This document shows positions 7,831 through 16,593 of a stretch of 64,000 nucleotides of DNA, in pieces. This stretch comes from Pseudoclavibacter sp. 13-3 (lineage in GTDB: Bacteria > Actinomycetota > Actinomycetes > Actinomycetales > Microbacteriaceae). Below the pieces are notes generated by a model, which was not told the origin of the DNA, ran no database searches, and worked only from the letters and a program-made list of their open reading frames with translations. Position 1 is the first letter of the stretch, and each line of letters begins with the position of its first letter. The DNA lies in the NCBI RefSeq assembly GCF_021168475.1, contig NZ_JAJOZT010000001.1, forward strand, positions 62,001 through 126,000, written 5' to 3'. The position numbers and the translations under genes were made by a program.

Positions 7831-10803
7831 TCACTCGCCGTAGAACAGCCGCTCGAAGACGCGCCGAGACCGACGGGTGGCGCGCAGATAGTCGTTGTCG
7901 AGGCGTGCGCTCTGCCCGCTCGGATAGCCGAGCACTCGTGCTGTGGGCTCCAGAGCGTTGCCCGGTTCGGCGAGCACGTCGCTGGCCGTTCCTGTTGCGA
8001 GGATGTTGGCGTCGCGTACTCGGGAGGCGAGCAGCCACGCGTGGCGCAGGGTCTCGGCGTCGCTCGGCGAGATGACCTCGGCCGTCTCGAGGGCCGAGAG
8101 CGCGGCGAGTGTCTGCGGCGTGCGCACGGTCACATCGTGCTCGGCGCGGCGAAGCTGGTCCAGCTGCACGATCCATTCGACGTCGGTGAGCGATCCTCGG
8201 CCGAGCTTCACATGGCGTGACGAGTCGACGCCTCGGGGCAGTCGCTCGGATTCCATGCGCGCTTTGATCCGTTTGATCTGGCGTTCGTCCTCGAGTGTGA
8301 GCGGCCGCTCCCAGCGCACGGCGTCGATGAGAGCGAAGCTCTTGTCGAGCAGCTCCGGGTCGCCGGCGACGGGCGCCGCCCGCAGCAGCGCGTGCCGTTC
8401 CCAGGGTTCGGCCCAGCGCTCGTAGTAGGCACCCAGCCCTTCAGGCGTGCGGGCGATTGCGCCCTTGCGCCCTTCTGGCCGCAGATCGAGATCGAGGTCG
8501 ACCGGCATGCGAAAATCCTGCACGGCCCTGCCGAGGGCCTGCACTGCAGCACGGATGTTGGCGGGCTCGGCGACGGGCTCATACACGTACATGACGTCGA
8601 GATCGGAGGAGAACCCGATCTCGGCCCCGCCGAAACGCCCGAGACCGATGATCGCCAAGCGCACGCCGAATCGCTCTTCGGCGTCGAGCCACTGCAGCAG
8701 TGCGGTGAGCAGTGCACGGTAGATGTCGGAGAGCGCCGGTGAGACGGTCTCGGCCGGGACTTCGTGCACGACGCTCCAGATGGCCAGTCGCAGAACCTCG
8801 CGGCGTCGCACCTGCTGCAGCAGTGCGACCACTCTGGCGTCGGCCTTCGGATGTCGAGCGACGATCGCGAGCATCTCGTGTCGCAGCACCGCGAAGGTGC
8901 GCGGCTGCACGCCGTCGTCGTCGTCGAACCATTTGGCGGCCTCGGGCTGACTTGCCAGCGCGTCGCCGATGAAGCGCGAACGCGACAGCGCCACGGCGAG
9001 TCGGCGGGCGGCGACCGGTGAGTCGCGCAGCATCCGCAGATACCAATAGGCCTCGCCGATCGACTCGCTGACGCGGGCAAAGGCCAACAGGCCGAAGTCT
9101 GGATCGGTGCCCTCGGCGAACAGCTCGAGCATCAGTGGCAGCAGATGCCGCTGGATCTCGGCACGCCGGCTGACCCCCGTCGTCAGCGCCGTGATGCGAT
9201 CGAGCGCGCCGCCGGGATCGCGATAGCCGATCGCACCGAGCCGTTCGCGGGCGTGCTGCTCGGTCAGCTGGAAGTCGGCACCCGGTATGCGGGCGACCGC
9301 CGCGAGCAGCGGGCTGTAGAAGATGCGGGTGTGCAGGTCGCGCACGGAGCGCTTGACTTCACTCCAGACGGTCAGCAGCGCGTCGGCGTCGGCGGCGAGC
9401 CCGCTGGCGCGGGCAAGCACCCGCAGCTCGTCGGCATCGGTCGGCATCAGATGGGTGCGCCGCATGCGCCGCACCTGCAGCCGGTGCTCGAGCACCCGCA
9501 GAGTGCGGTAGTCCTGAGCGAAGTCGTCTGCCTCACGTCGACCGATGTATCCGTTGTCTGCGAGCTGACGCAGCGCCTGCAGCGTGCCGCGCGCACGCAC
9601 GCGCTCATCGTACTGCCCGTGCACGAGCTGCAGCAGCTGCACGGTGAACTCGACGTCGCGCAGCCCTCCGGGGCCGAGCTTGATCTGTTGGGCCACCTGC
9701 TCAGACGGGATGTTGTCGCTCACCCGTTCACGCATCGCCTGCACAGACTCGACGAAGTTCTCCTGCTGCGCCGAGCGCCAGACCATGGGCCGCATCGCGT
9801 CGATGTACTCGCGGCCGAGCTCGACGTCACCTGCCATGGCCCGGGCCTTGAGCAGCGCCTGGAACTCCCAGCCCTTGGCCCAGCGTTCATAGTAGGCGCG
9901 ATGGGAGGCGACCGTGCGCACGAGCGCGCCGTCTCTGCCTTCGGGTCGCAGGTTCGCGTCGACCTCCCACAGGCCGGGCTCGATACCGCCGGACGAGATG
10001 ATGCGGGTCATCGACTGCACGATGCGCGTAGCGGTCACCATGGCCATTGTCGGGTCGGCGTCGCCCACGGGCTCGGCGACGTAGATGACGTCGACGTCGC
10101 TGAGATAGTTGAGTTCGCGTGCGCCGGTCTTGCCCATCGCGATCACCGCGATGCGCACCTGGTCGACGCGGTCGCCCTGTTGCGAGCGGCACTCGGCACG
10201 GGCCAGCTGCAGGGCCGCGTCCATCGCGGCGTCGGCGAGATCGGCCAACGCCGCGCTCACCCGTTCGACGACGTCTCGTGGATCGGGAGTCGCGAAGTCC
10301 CAATGCGCCAGCTGTCCGAGGTGGCGCCGGTACCGGGTGCGCAGGGCGAGCGCCGCGGCCGAGACGCCGTGTGCGGCGGATGCCCGGGGCGCGTCGACGG
10401 CATCGGTCGCTGCCCCGCGCCGGGCGGCGTCGACGGCCTCGATGAGACTCGTGCGGTACTGGTCACGGGTCAGCGGAGTCTCGTCGTGGGTGAGGAACCA
10501 GCGCAGCTCGGCGGGGTCGCGCAGCAGGAACGCGCTGAGCCCGAGCGATCCGCCGATCAGGCGCAGCAGACGGGTGAAGGCGGCTTCGTCGACCTCGAGC
10601 ACGGCGGGGTGCCTCTCAGCGATGTCGACGAACTCGGAGAGGGCCGCATCTGGATCGGCCGCCACTGAGAACACCGTCAGACGCCGGCGCACGAGGTCGG
10701 TCAGGGCCGTGTCCTGGCTGTGCAGCAGGTCGAACGCCGTGCTCGGCTCGGCGAAGCCGACGCGGGCGAGCTCGAGGCGGGTCAGCGTTCGGGCGTGAGT
10801 CAT
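7831..10803 (-). CDS. glnE: Bifunctional glutamine synthetase adenylyltransferase/adenylyl-removing enzyme
   Basis: 990 aa. It adds AMP to, and removes it from, the regulatory tyrosine of glutamine synthetase. The family's duplicated nucleotidyltransferase layout is visible: one NTase site near residue 234 (GARELNYLSDVDVIY) and a second near residue 730 (GGAEIGFSSDLDVMY), each with the GS-x8-DxD type acidic pair, joined by helical regions. Both active sites look intact. The start ATG at 10803 lies 16 bp after the glnA2 stop, so the two genes are an operon. The only synthetase in the window with a target tyrosine is GlnA1 (Tyr402), encoded convergently. Confidence 0.95.
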   Translation of the reverse strand: MTHARTLTRLELARVGFAEPSTAFDLLHSQDTALTDLVRRRLTVFSVAADPDAALSEFVDIAERHPAVLEVDEAAFTRLLRLIGGSLGLSAFLLRDPAELRWFLTHDETPLTRDQYRTSLIEAVDAARRGAATDAVDAPRASAAHGVSAAALALRTRYRRHLGQLAHWDFATPDPRDVVERVSAALADLADAAMDAALQLARAECRSQQGDRVDQVRIAVIAMGKTGARELNYLSDVDVIYVAEPVGDADPTMAMVTATRIVQSMTRIISSGGIEPGLWEVDANLRPEGRDGALVRTVASHRAYYERWAKGWEFQALLKARAMAGDVELGREYIDAMRPMVWRSAQQENFVESVQAMRERVSDNIPSEQVAQQIKLGPGGLRDVEFTVQLLQLVHGQYDERVRARGTLQALRQLADNGYIGRREADDFAQDYRTLRVLEHRLQVRRMRRTHLMPTDADELRVLARASGLAADADALLTVWSEVKRSVRDLHTRIFYSPLLAAVARIPGADFQLTEQHARERLGAIGYRDPGGALDRITALTTGVSRRAEIQRHLLPLMLELFAEGTDPDFGLLAFARVSESIGEAYWYLRMLRDSPVAARRLAVALSRSRFIGDALASQPEAAKWFDDDDGVQPRTFAVLRHEMLAIVARHPKADARVVALLQQVRRREVLRLAIWSVVHEVPAETVSPALSDIYRALLTALLQWLDAEERFGVRLAIIGLGRFGGAEIGFSSDLDVMYVYEPVAEPANIRAAVQALGRAVQDFRMPVDLDLDLRPEGRKGAIARTPEGLGAYYERWAEPWERHALLRAAPVAGDPELLDKSFALIDAVRWERPLTLEDERQIKRIKARMESERLPRGVDSSRHVKLGRGSLTDVEWIVQLDQLRRAEHDVTVRTPQTLAALSALETAEVISPSDAETLRHAWLLASRVRDANILATGTASDVLAEPGNALEPTARVLGYPSGQSARLDNDYLRATRRSRRVFERLFYGE

Positions 10804-10819
10804 CGGCGATCGCCTGCGA

Positions 10820-12157
10820 TCAGAGCCGGTTCAGGTTGTGCGCCAGCTCGTAGTCGGTGACCTGCGCCCGATAGTCGCGCCACTCCTGACGCTTGTTGAG
10901 CAGTACGTAGTTGAACACCTGTTCGCCCAGTGTCTCGGCGACGAGCTCGCTGTCTTCCATGAGGGAAAGCGCCTGCTCCAGGCTGCCGGGCAGATCTTTG
11001 ATGCCCAGTGCCCGACGTTCGGTGCGGGTGAGCTCCCACACGTTGTCTTCTGCCTCGGCGGGCAGCTCGTAGTCTTCTTCGATGCCTTTGAGACCTGCGG
11101 CCAGCAGCAGCGAGTATGCCAGGTACGGGTTTGCCGCAGAGTCGATGGCACGATACTCGATGCGCGTGCTCTGCCCCTTGCCGGGCTTGTAGAGCGGCAC
11201 GCGCAGCAGTGCCGAGCGGTTGTTGTGGCCCCAGGCGATGGAGCTCGGCGCTTCGTCCTCACCCCAGAGTCGCTTGTAGGAGTTCACGAACTGGTTCGTC
11301 ACCGCGGTGATCTCGGCTGCGTGTCGCAGAATACCGGCCATGAACTGGCGGGCGGTGTGCGAGAGCTCGTACTGCCCGCTCGGATCGTAGAAGGCGTTGT
11401 TGTCGCCCTCGAAGAGCGAGAAGTGCGTGTGCATGCCTGAACCGGGCTGATCTGGGAACGGCTTCGGCATGAAGGTGGCGTGCACCCCCTGCTCGATGCC
11501 GACCTCTTTGACGACGGTGCGGAAGGTCTGGATGTTGTCGGCCATCGTGAGCGCGTCGGCGTAGCGCAGGTCGATCTCGTTCTGGCCCGGGCCGACCTCA
11601 TGGTGCGAGTACTCGACCGAGATGCCGAGTTCTTCGAGCACGCTCACCGCCTGACGGCGGAAGTCGTTCGCGGTGCCTCCGGGTTCGTTGTCGAAGTAGC
11701 CGGCATGATCGGCGGGGCGCAGCGGCCAGCTGTCGACCGAGTCGCGCTCGAGCAGGTAGAACTCGATCTCGGGGTGCACGTAGAACGAGAACCCCTTCTC
11801 GGCGGCGTGCGCCAGAGTGCGGCGCAGCACATTGCGCGAGTCTGATGCGGCGGGCTGCCCGTCTGGCGTCGTGATGTCGCAGAACATGCGCGCAGTCGGA
11901 TCGATCTGACCGCGCCACGGCAGCAGCTGGAACGTGGTCGGATCGGGGAACGCCAGCATGTCTGACTCAGAGACACGCGAGAACCCCTGAATGGCCGACC
12001 CGTCGAAGCCGATGCCCTCTTCGAACGCACCCTCGATCTCGGCCGGCGAGACCGCGACCGATTTGAGCGAGCCCACGACGTCGGTGAACCAGAGCCGGAC
12101 GAAACGCACTCCGCGATCTTCGATGGTGCGGAGCACGAAGTCGATCTGCTTGTTCAT
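10820..12157 (-). CDS. glnA2: Glutamine synthetase family protein (GlnA2 type, no adenylylation tyrosine)
   Basis: 445 aa from the ATG at 12157 (AAAGGGA ribosome binding site); an open extension to 12331 is ignored because it has no family similarity. Motifs include LWFTDVVGSLKSV, GFDGSAIQGFSRVSESDM, the metal site VHPEIEFYLLE, HHEVGPGQNEIDLRY, FMPKPFPDQPGSGMHTHFS and RSALLRVPLY. Where GlnA1 has Tyr in DLYELPPEE, this protein has DNVWELTRTE, so GlnE cannot modify it there. Actinobacterial GlnA2 is a secondary synthetase; some GlnA-like paralogues act on D-isoforms or polyamines, but this close GlnA2 type most probably makes glutamine. Upstream of glnE in the same operon. Confidence 0.93.
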   Translation of the reverse strand: MNKQIDFVLRTIEDRGVRFVRLWFTDVVGSLKSVAVSPAEIEGAFEEGIGFDGSAIQGFSRVSESDMLAFPDPTTFQLLPWRGQIDPTARMFCDITTPDGQPAASDSRNVLRRTLAHAAEKGFSFYVHPEIEFYLLERDSVDSWPLRPADHAGYFDNEPGGTANDFRRQAVSVLEELGISVEYSHHEVGPGQNEIDLRYADALTMADNIQTFRTVVKEVGIEQGVHATFMPKPFPDQPGSGMHTHFSLFEGDNNAFYDPSGQYELSHTARQFMAGILRHAAEITAVTNQFVNSYKRLWGEDEAPSSIAWGHNNRSALLRVPLYKPGKGQSTRIEYRAIDSAANPYLAYSLLLAAGLKGIEEDYELPAEAEDNVWELTRTERRALGIKDLPGSLEQALSLMEDSELVAETLGEQVFNYVLLNKRQEWRDYRAQVTDYELAHNLNRL

Positions 12158-12294
12158 GGGGTCCCTTTCACACGACGACACCGGGTGCGCGCAGCGGCAA
12201 CAGTGACACGATAACTCTAGGCCATCGAGCCCGACGAGATCGGCCGCCACGCGACACGCCAACCGGACCGCGGCATCCGCCGTCGGATGCCGCG

Positions 12295-12480
12295 TCAGTT
12301 CTGGTCGTCGGCCTCGTCTTCGTCGTTCCACTGCTTGGCACGAGCCGCGACGATCTCGAGTGCGCGGGCGGCTTCGTCTCGCGTGGCGAACGGTCCGATG
12401 CGGTCTGTGCCCAGCGACTGCGGGCCTTCTTCGACCTCGCCAGTGCGTGTGCTGTACCAGAAGTTCTTCTGCTCGCTCAT
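12295..12480 (-). CDS. Small SPOR-domain-like protein
   Basis: 61 aa, starting MSEQKNFWYSTRTGEVEEG, with a following RIGPFATRDEAARALEIV segment that fits a SPOR-like fold; the tail is acidic (WNDEDEADDQN). A strong GGAGG ribosome binding site precedes the ATG. Orthologues with the same FWY...GPF.T..EA pattern are commonly found beside map in actinobacteria. No signal peptide or membrane helix is present, so it is cytosolic and a peptidoglycan role is not implied. Divergent from map with a 53-bp gap. Confidence 0.75.
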   Translation of the reverse strand: MSEQKNFWYSTRTGEVEEGPQSLGTDRIGPFATRDEAARALEIVAARAKQWNDEDEADDQN

Positions 12481-12533
12481 GGGTTCCTCCGTGATTTCTG
12501 CGGGGCTGTCACTGCTCAGCGTACAATCGTCTC

Positions 12534-13415
12534 ATGCCGAAAGATGCACAAGGCCATATGATTCCTGGTCTCCACAGTCCCCGTCTCACCGTACCCGCCG
12601 CCATCGAACGGCCGTTCTACGTCGATGTCAAAGACTTCGACGAGACGGGCTTCGGAGACACCTACGACGACGAAGAGATCGAGCGCATCCGCGAGTCGAG
12701 CCGCATCGCCGCCGGGGCTCTCGACGCGATCGCCGCCGAGATCCGTCCTGGAATCACCACCGACCACATCGACCGGGTCGGCCACGACTACATGGTGTCG
12801 CACGGCGCCTACCCTTCGACGCTCGGCTACAGCGGCTTTCAGAAGAGCCTGTGCACGTCGGTCAACGAGGTCATCTGTCATGGCATCCCCGACGACACCG
12901 TGCTTGAAGAAGGCGACATCGTGAACGTCGACGTGACCGCATTCAAGAATGGCATGCACGGCGACACCAACCGAACGTTCTTCGTCGGCGAGGTGAGTCA
13001 GGAGGCCCGCGATCTGGTCGATCGCACGCTGGAGGCCACACTGCGCGGCATTCGGGCGGCGAAGCCAGGCCGTCAGGTCTCGGTCATCGGCCGTACCATT
13101 GAGAAATACGCGAAGCGCTTCGGCTACAGCAGCGTGCGCGAGTACACCGGTCACGGGGTCGGGCGGCAGTTCCACTCGGGGCTGATCATCCCCCACTACG
13201 ACGACCCAGAGCGCTTCACCGATGTGATCGAAGAGAACATGGTCTTCACCGTCGAACCGATGCTCACCATCGGCAGCCCCCGCTGGACGACATGGCAGGA
13301 CGGCTGGACGGTGACCACTGCCGACAGATCGCTGACCGCGCAGTTCGAGCACACCATCGTCATCCATGCGGACGGCGCCGAGATCCTGACCGGCTCGCTG
13401 GTCGAGAACAGCTGA
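12534..13415 (+). CDS. map: Methionine aminopeptidase type I
   Basis: 293-aa cytosolic metalloenzyme that removes initiator methionine. It has an N-terminal extension typical of actinobacterial MetAP (about 40 residues), then the pita-bread fold. The five metal ligands are recognisable: Asp in NVDVTAF, Asp in GMHGDTNRTFF, His in EYTGHGVGRQFH, Glu in VFTVEPML, and Glu in TAQFEHTIVI. GYSGFQKSLCTSVNEVICHG is the conserved substrate region. ppgK begins two bases after the stop, so they are likely cotranscribed. Confidence 0.96.
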   Translation: MPKDAQGHMIPGLHSPRLTVPAAIERPFYVDVKDFDETGFGDTYDDEEIERIRESSRIAAGALDAIAAEIRPGITTDHIDRVGHDYMVSHGAYPSTLGYSGFQKSLCTSVNEVICHGIPDDTVLEEGDIVNVDVTAFKNGMHGDTNRTFFVGEVSQEARDLVDRTLEATLRGIRAAKPGRQVSVIGRTIEKYAKRFGYSSVREYTGHGVGRQFHSGLIIPHYDDPERFTDVIEENMVFTVEPMLTIGSPRWTTWQDGWTVTTADRSLTAQFEHTIVIHADGAEILTGSLVENS

Positions 13416-13417
13416 TC

Positions 13418-14239
13418 GTGGCGCAGGCGATCGGAATCGACGTCGGCGGCACCGGCATCAAGGCTGCCATCGTCGACACGACCACAGGAGACCTGCTGAG
13501 TGATCGGCTGACCGTCGAGACGCCGCAGCAGGCCACGCCGGAACAAGTGGTGAGCGCCGCCCAGCACTTGGTCGGCGCGCTGCTGGAGCAGCCGGCGGTG
13601 CTCGGCGCATTCGGCCTCGAAGGCGTCGCCGCACGAGATGCGGCCGCCGGCGGATGGAACATCGAGATGCCCATCGGCGTCGCGCTGCCCTCCGTCGTCG
13701 TCGACGGCATCACGCTCTCGGCGGCCAACGTCTCGGCCCAGTGGATCGGTCACGACGCTGCGGCGCACTTCAGCCGAGCCTTCGGCGTGCCGGTCGCGAT
13801 CGTCAACGACGCGGACGCCGCCGGGTGGGCCGAGGCGCACAGCGGCGTCGCTCGCGGACAGCGCGGTCTCACCATCGTGACCACTCTCGGCACCGGCATC
13901 GGCTCGGCGCTGATCCAGGACGGCCTGCTGATTCCGAACACGGAGCTGGGGCACCTTGAGATCGACGGTGAACCCGACTACGAACGCGTCGCCTCGCCCG
14001 TGGCACGCGAGCGCGACGGCGTCAGCTTCGCCGACTGGGGCGCGCGCCTCAGCCGCTTCTACCAGGTGTTGGAGCGTCTGTTCTCGCCGCGACTGTTCGT
14101 GATCGGCGGCGGCATCTCGAGTGCGCCGGAGCTCTTTCTGCCGCATCTCGATGTCAGGACGCCGGTGCGCATCGCCCGCTACGACCAGAACGCGGGCATC
14201 ATCGGCGCCGCCGAGTTCGCCGTGGTCACGATCGGCTGA
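13418..14239 (+). CDS. ppgK: Polyphosphate glucokinase (ROK family)
   Basis: 273 aa from a GTG at 13418, two bases past the map stop. It phosphorylates glucose using polyphosphate or ATP. The N-terminal phosphate-binding motif is IGIDVGGTGIKAAIVD. The glucose-binding and catalytic region is VAIVNDADAAGWAEA (catalytic Asp), followed by TIVTTLGTGIGSALI and the glutamate-containing NTELGHLEIDG. LFVIGGGISS lies near the C-terminus. No convincing ribosome binding site is visible, which suggests translational coupling to map. Polyphosphate use is inferred from family resemblance. Confidence 0.9.
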   Translation: MAQAIGIDVGGTGIKAAIVDTTTGDLLSDRLTVETPQQATPEQVVSAAQHLVGALLEQPAVLGAFGLEGVAARDAAAGGWNIEMPIGVALPSVVVDGITLSAANVSAQWIGHDAAAHFSRAFGVPVAIVNDADAAGWAEAHSGVARGQRGLTIVTTLGTGIGSALIQDGLLIPNTELGHLEIDGEPDYERVASPVARERDGVSFADWGARLSRFYQVLERLFSPRLFVIGGGISSAPELFLPHLDVRTPVRIARYDQNAGIIGAAEFAVVTIG

Positions 14240-14292
14240 CCGCAGACGCGCCGTCGACCTCTGAGGGCCGGCGGCGACCGACGATGGCCGGA

Positions 14293-14688
14293 GTGTGGAC
14301 GGGATGCTCGATACGCCGGGTTCTGTCGCCGGCCGCGGCGCACGAGGCGCCGTGACCGGGTGCGATCATCTCTCTCGGCGTGCCATTGCTGACACGCTCC
14401 AGCAACCTACCCGGAGGTACAGGCGGGCAGCCCACCTCCATGCTTGGTCTTGCTCCCGATGAGGTTTACCCAGCTGGGCATGTCACCATGCCCACTGGTG
14501 GTCTCTTACACCACCGTTTCACCCTTACCAGCGACGACCGGGGTCGACGCTGGCGGTCTGCTCTCTGCTGCACTTGCTCTCGGGTTGCCCCGGGTGGGCG
14601 TTACCCACCATCGTGCCCTGTGGAGCCCGGACGTTCCTCGGACCAGATCTCTCTGGCACGCGATCGCATGAGCATCCCGTCCAGCCAG
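14293..14688 (-). ncRNA. rnpB: RNase P RNA (class A)
   Basis: On the reverse strand the 5' segment GGACGGGATGCTC pairs with the 3' segment GAGCATCCCGTCC, forming helix P1. Downstream of the 5' arm is the universally conserved GAGGAACGTCCGGGCTCC block, followed by CACAGGGCACGATGGTGGG. Further on are GTGAAACGGTGG and the GAAACGG-type core, then the P15 region with GGT...TACCTCC. This catalytic RNA trims the 5' leader of tRNA precursors. Length about 396 nt fits the bacterial type A molecule. The exact ends are estimated from the P1 pairing. Confidence 0.9.
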
Positions 14689-14738
14689 AGAGTCTACTCC
14701 CCCGCTGAGCCGAATCCAGCATCGAGGTCGAAAACAGG

Positions 14739-15548
14739 TCACTGGGCGATCGCGAAGTCCCAGGGATCGGTGCGCAGGTGGCTGACCGTGAAGCGCACCT
14801 GGGGCAGGCGCTCCGCGAGCTGCCTTGCGGCGACCGGCAGCCACACCCATTCGCTCGCCCAGTGCGAGAGGTTCACGACTGCAGGCAGACCGGCTGCGCG
14901 CGCGTCAAGGGTCACGTGATGACGCAGATCGGCGGTCACGTACACGTCGGTTGCCTGAACCTGCGGAAGCTGCAGCAGGGAGTCTCCGGCGCCGCTGCAC
15001 AGCGACACAGTGCTCACCGTGCGGTCGAAGTCGCCCGAAACGCGCACCTGCGACGCCGTCGAGGGCAGCACACGCGCGATGTTCGAGGCGAACTCCCCCA
15101 GGGTCGTGTCAGCCGGCAGCCGGCCCAGTCGCCCGAGTCCGGCATCCGCATGCTCCTCGTCGGCGGCAATCAGTGGGCGCTGATCTCGCAGGCCGATGAG
15201 ATCGGCGAGCACGGCGTTGACGCCGCCCGGTGCGCTGTCGGCGTTGGTGTGCGCGCTGAAGAGGGCGATGCCGTCGCGGGCGGCGGCGAAGAGCAGCCCG
15301 CCGGCGGATGCCGCGTCGAGTGTGCGCACCGGGCGAAAGAGCGAGGGGTGATGGGTGAAGAGCATCTGCGCGCCCGCCGTTCGGGCCTCGGCCAGCGTCT
15401 CTGCGGTGACGTCGAGCGCGAGATGGACGTGGGTGACGTCGGCGGCGCGATCGCCCACGGCAAGGCCGGGGTTGTCCCATTCCTCGGCCAGCGCGGTCGG
15501 CCAGAGCGCCTCGGCGGCGTCGATGATCTGCTGCAGAGATGTGGGCAT
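14739..15548 (-). CDS. Nif3-like dinuclear metal centre protein
   Basis: 269 aa from the ATG at 15548 with a CAGGAGAG ribosome binding site. Metal-binding motifs of the Nif3/YbgI family are visible: EEWDNPGLAVGD, MLFTHHPSLFRP (His-His), SAHTNADSAPGG, and near the C-terminus NLSHWASEW (His, Glu). Nif3-like proteins form hexameric toroids with a di-metal site in each subunit; some act as GTP cyclohydrolase 1 type 2, but the substrate is generally unknown. It lies between rnpB and two FKBP-type genes on the same strand. Confidence 0.88.
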   Translation of the reverse strand: MPTSLQQIIDAAEALWPTALAEEWDNPGLAVGDRAADVTHVHLALDVTAETLAEARTAGAQMLFTHHPSLFRPVRTLDAASAGGLLFAAARDGIALFSAHTNADSAPGGVNAVLADLIGLRDQRPLIAADEEHADAGLGRLGRLPADTTLGEFASNIARVLPSTASQVRVSGDFDRTVSTVSLCSGAGDSLLQLPQVQATDVYVTADLRHHVTLDARAAGLPAVVNLSHWASEWVWLPVAARQLAERLPQVRFTVSHLRTDPWDFAIAQ

Positions 15549-15594
15549 GTGTCTCTCCTGACGACGTGCGGCGGACGTTTCGGCTTCGAGTGGG

Positions 15595-16593
15595 CTATCC
15601 GGTGGCCAGCGAGGTGCCGTCGATCGTGACGACGAAGACCAGCGTCTCATGCTTCAGCGCTTCGGGCAGCTGGTCTCGGATGCCCTCCGCGGGAGGGACC
15701 ACCGCCATGAGAGTCGTGCCGACCGCCTGCCCGCTCATCGCACTGCGGAGTCCCTCGGGCAGCGCAGAGAGCGCCCGTGAAGAGGCGCCGGTCGAGAAGT
15801 CGTCGCCGACCACGTCGCCGAGCCCCCACGTGGTCGTGTACGCGCGAAAGACCAAGTCGCCGCCCTCGCCGACCCGCGGGCCGGTGCCGGGCGTGAGCAC
15901 TTTGACCTGAGTCGTCTGAGGCGGCCGGCCGCTGCCCGGCGTCACCTCGACGGGACGCCCCGCCTGGAACGTGGCCTGGGGAAAATCGTCGTCGGCGAGG
16001 CTCTGCTGCGTGGGACGATCGTCGGTCGGCGGGACGGCGACGTCGAGCACCGTGACCACCCCATGGTCGGGCGCGAGACCGGTGGCGCCGAGACGCTCGT
16101 CGCCGTAGAAGCTCTGAGCGCTCCCTGTGACCACCACGCGGCTGCCGCCCTGCAGACCGGCGACCGCCTTGGCCACTCCGGGCTCGGCGTCTCTGACGGT
16201 CATCGTGAACGCACGAGGCCATGAACCTGGGGCGCTGATCGCAGCGTCGTCATCAGCGCTGATCACTTTGGCCTTCACTGCGACGGTCGTGTCGTCGGTG
16301 ATCTTCGGGCCGTCACCGCTGGTGACGACCGTGCGTTGCAGGCGGTCGACGGCCAGCGGTGCGTCGAAGTGCACGTCTGGTTCGAGGCCGAAGCCGGAGG
16401 AGACCTGCACTGCACGTGACGCCGAGCCGTCAGCGACCGCATTGGAGCATCCGCTGAGCGCCAGCACGATGCAGAGCAGAACGCAGAGCACGGCGATCAG
16501 GCGCGCGTCGGTGCCCGGCACGGGGCGGTTCGTCACAGACGGGCGCATCGCGGCGCTGGGTGAAGCTCGCCGAGACGACATGCGCGCGTGCAT
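15595..16593 (-). CDS. FKBP-like lipoprotein with degenerate isomerase domain
   Basis: About 332 aa. After a basic leader there is a hydrophobic stretch ending in the lipobox LALSGC, so it is probably an outer-leaflet lipoprotein. The middle repeats the layout of the upstream paralogue (RAVQVSSGFG...VVTSGDG...). The C-terminal domain corresponds to an FKBP peptidyl-prolyl isomerase but has lost the VHYxG and AYG landmarks (it has VFRAYTTTWG and VVPPAEGI), so isomerase activity is uncertain. The start ATG at 16593 shares one base with the upstream stop (TGATG), implying coupled translation. Confidence 0.78.
   Translation of the reverse strand: MHARMSSRRASPSAAMRPSVTNRPVPGTDARLIAVLCVLLCIVLALSGCSNAVADGSASRAVQVSSGFGLEPDVHFDAPLAVDRLQRTVVTSGDGPKITDDTTVAVKAKVISADDDAAISAPGSWPRAFTMTVRDAEPGVAKAVAGLQGGSRVVVTGSAQSFYGDERLGATGLAPDHGVVTVLDVAVPPTDDRPTQQSLADDDFPQATFQAGRPVEVTPGSGRPPQTTQVKVLTPGTGPRVGEGGDLVFRAYTTTWGLGDVVGDDFSTGASSRALSALPEGLRSAMSGQAVGTTLMAVVPPAEGIRDQLPEALKHETLVFVVTIDGTSLATG

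Noticed and set aside
9145-10668. 507-codon open frame antisense to glnE
   Set aside because: Same antisense effect; the glnE frame carries both nucleotidyltransferase motifs.
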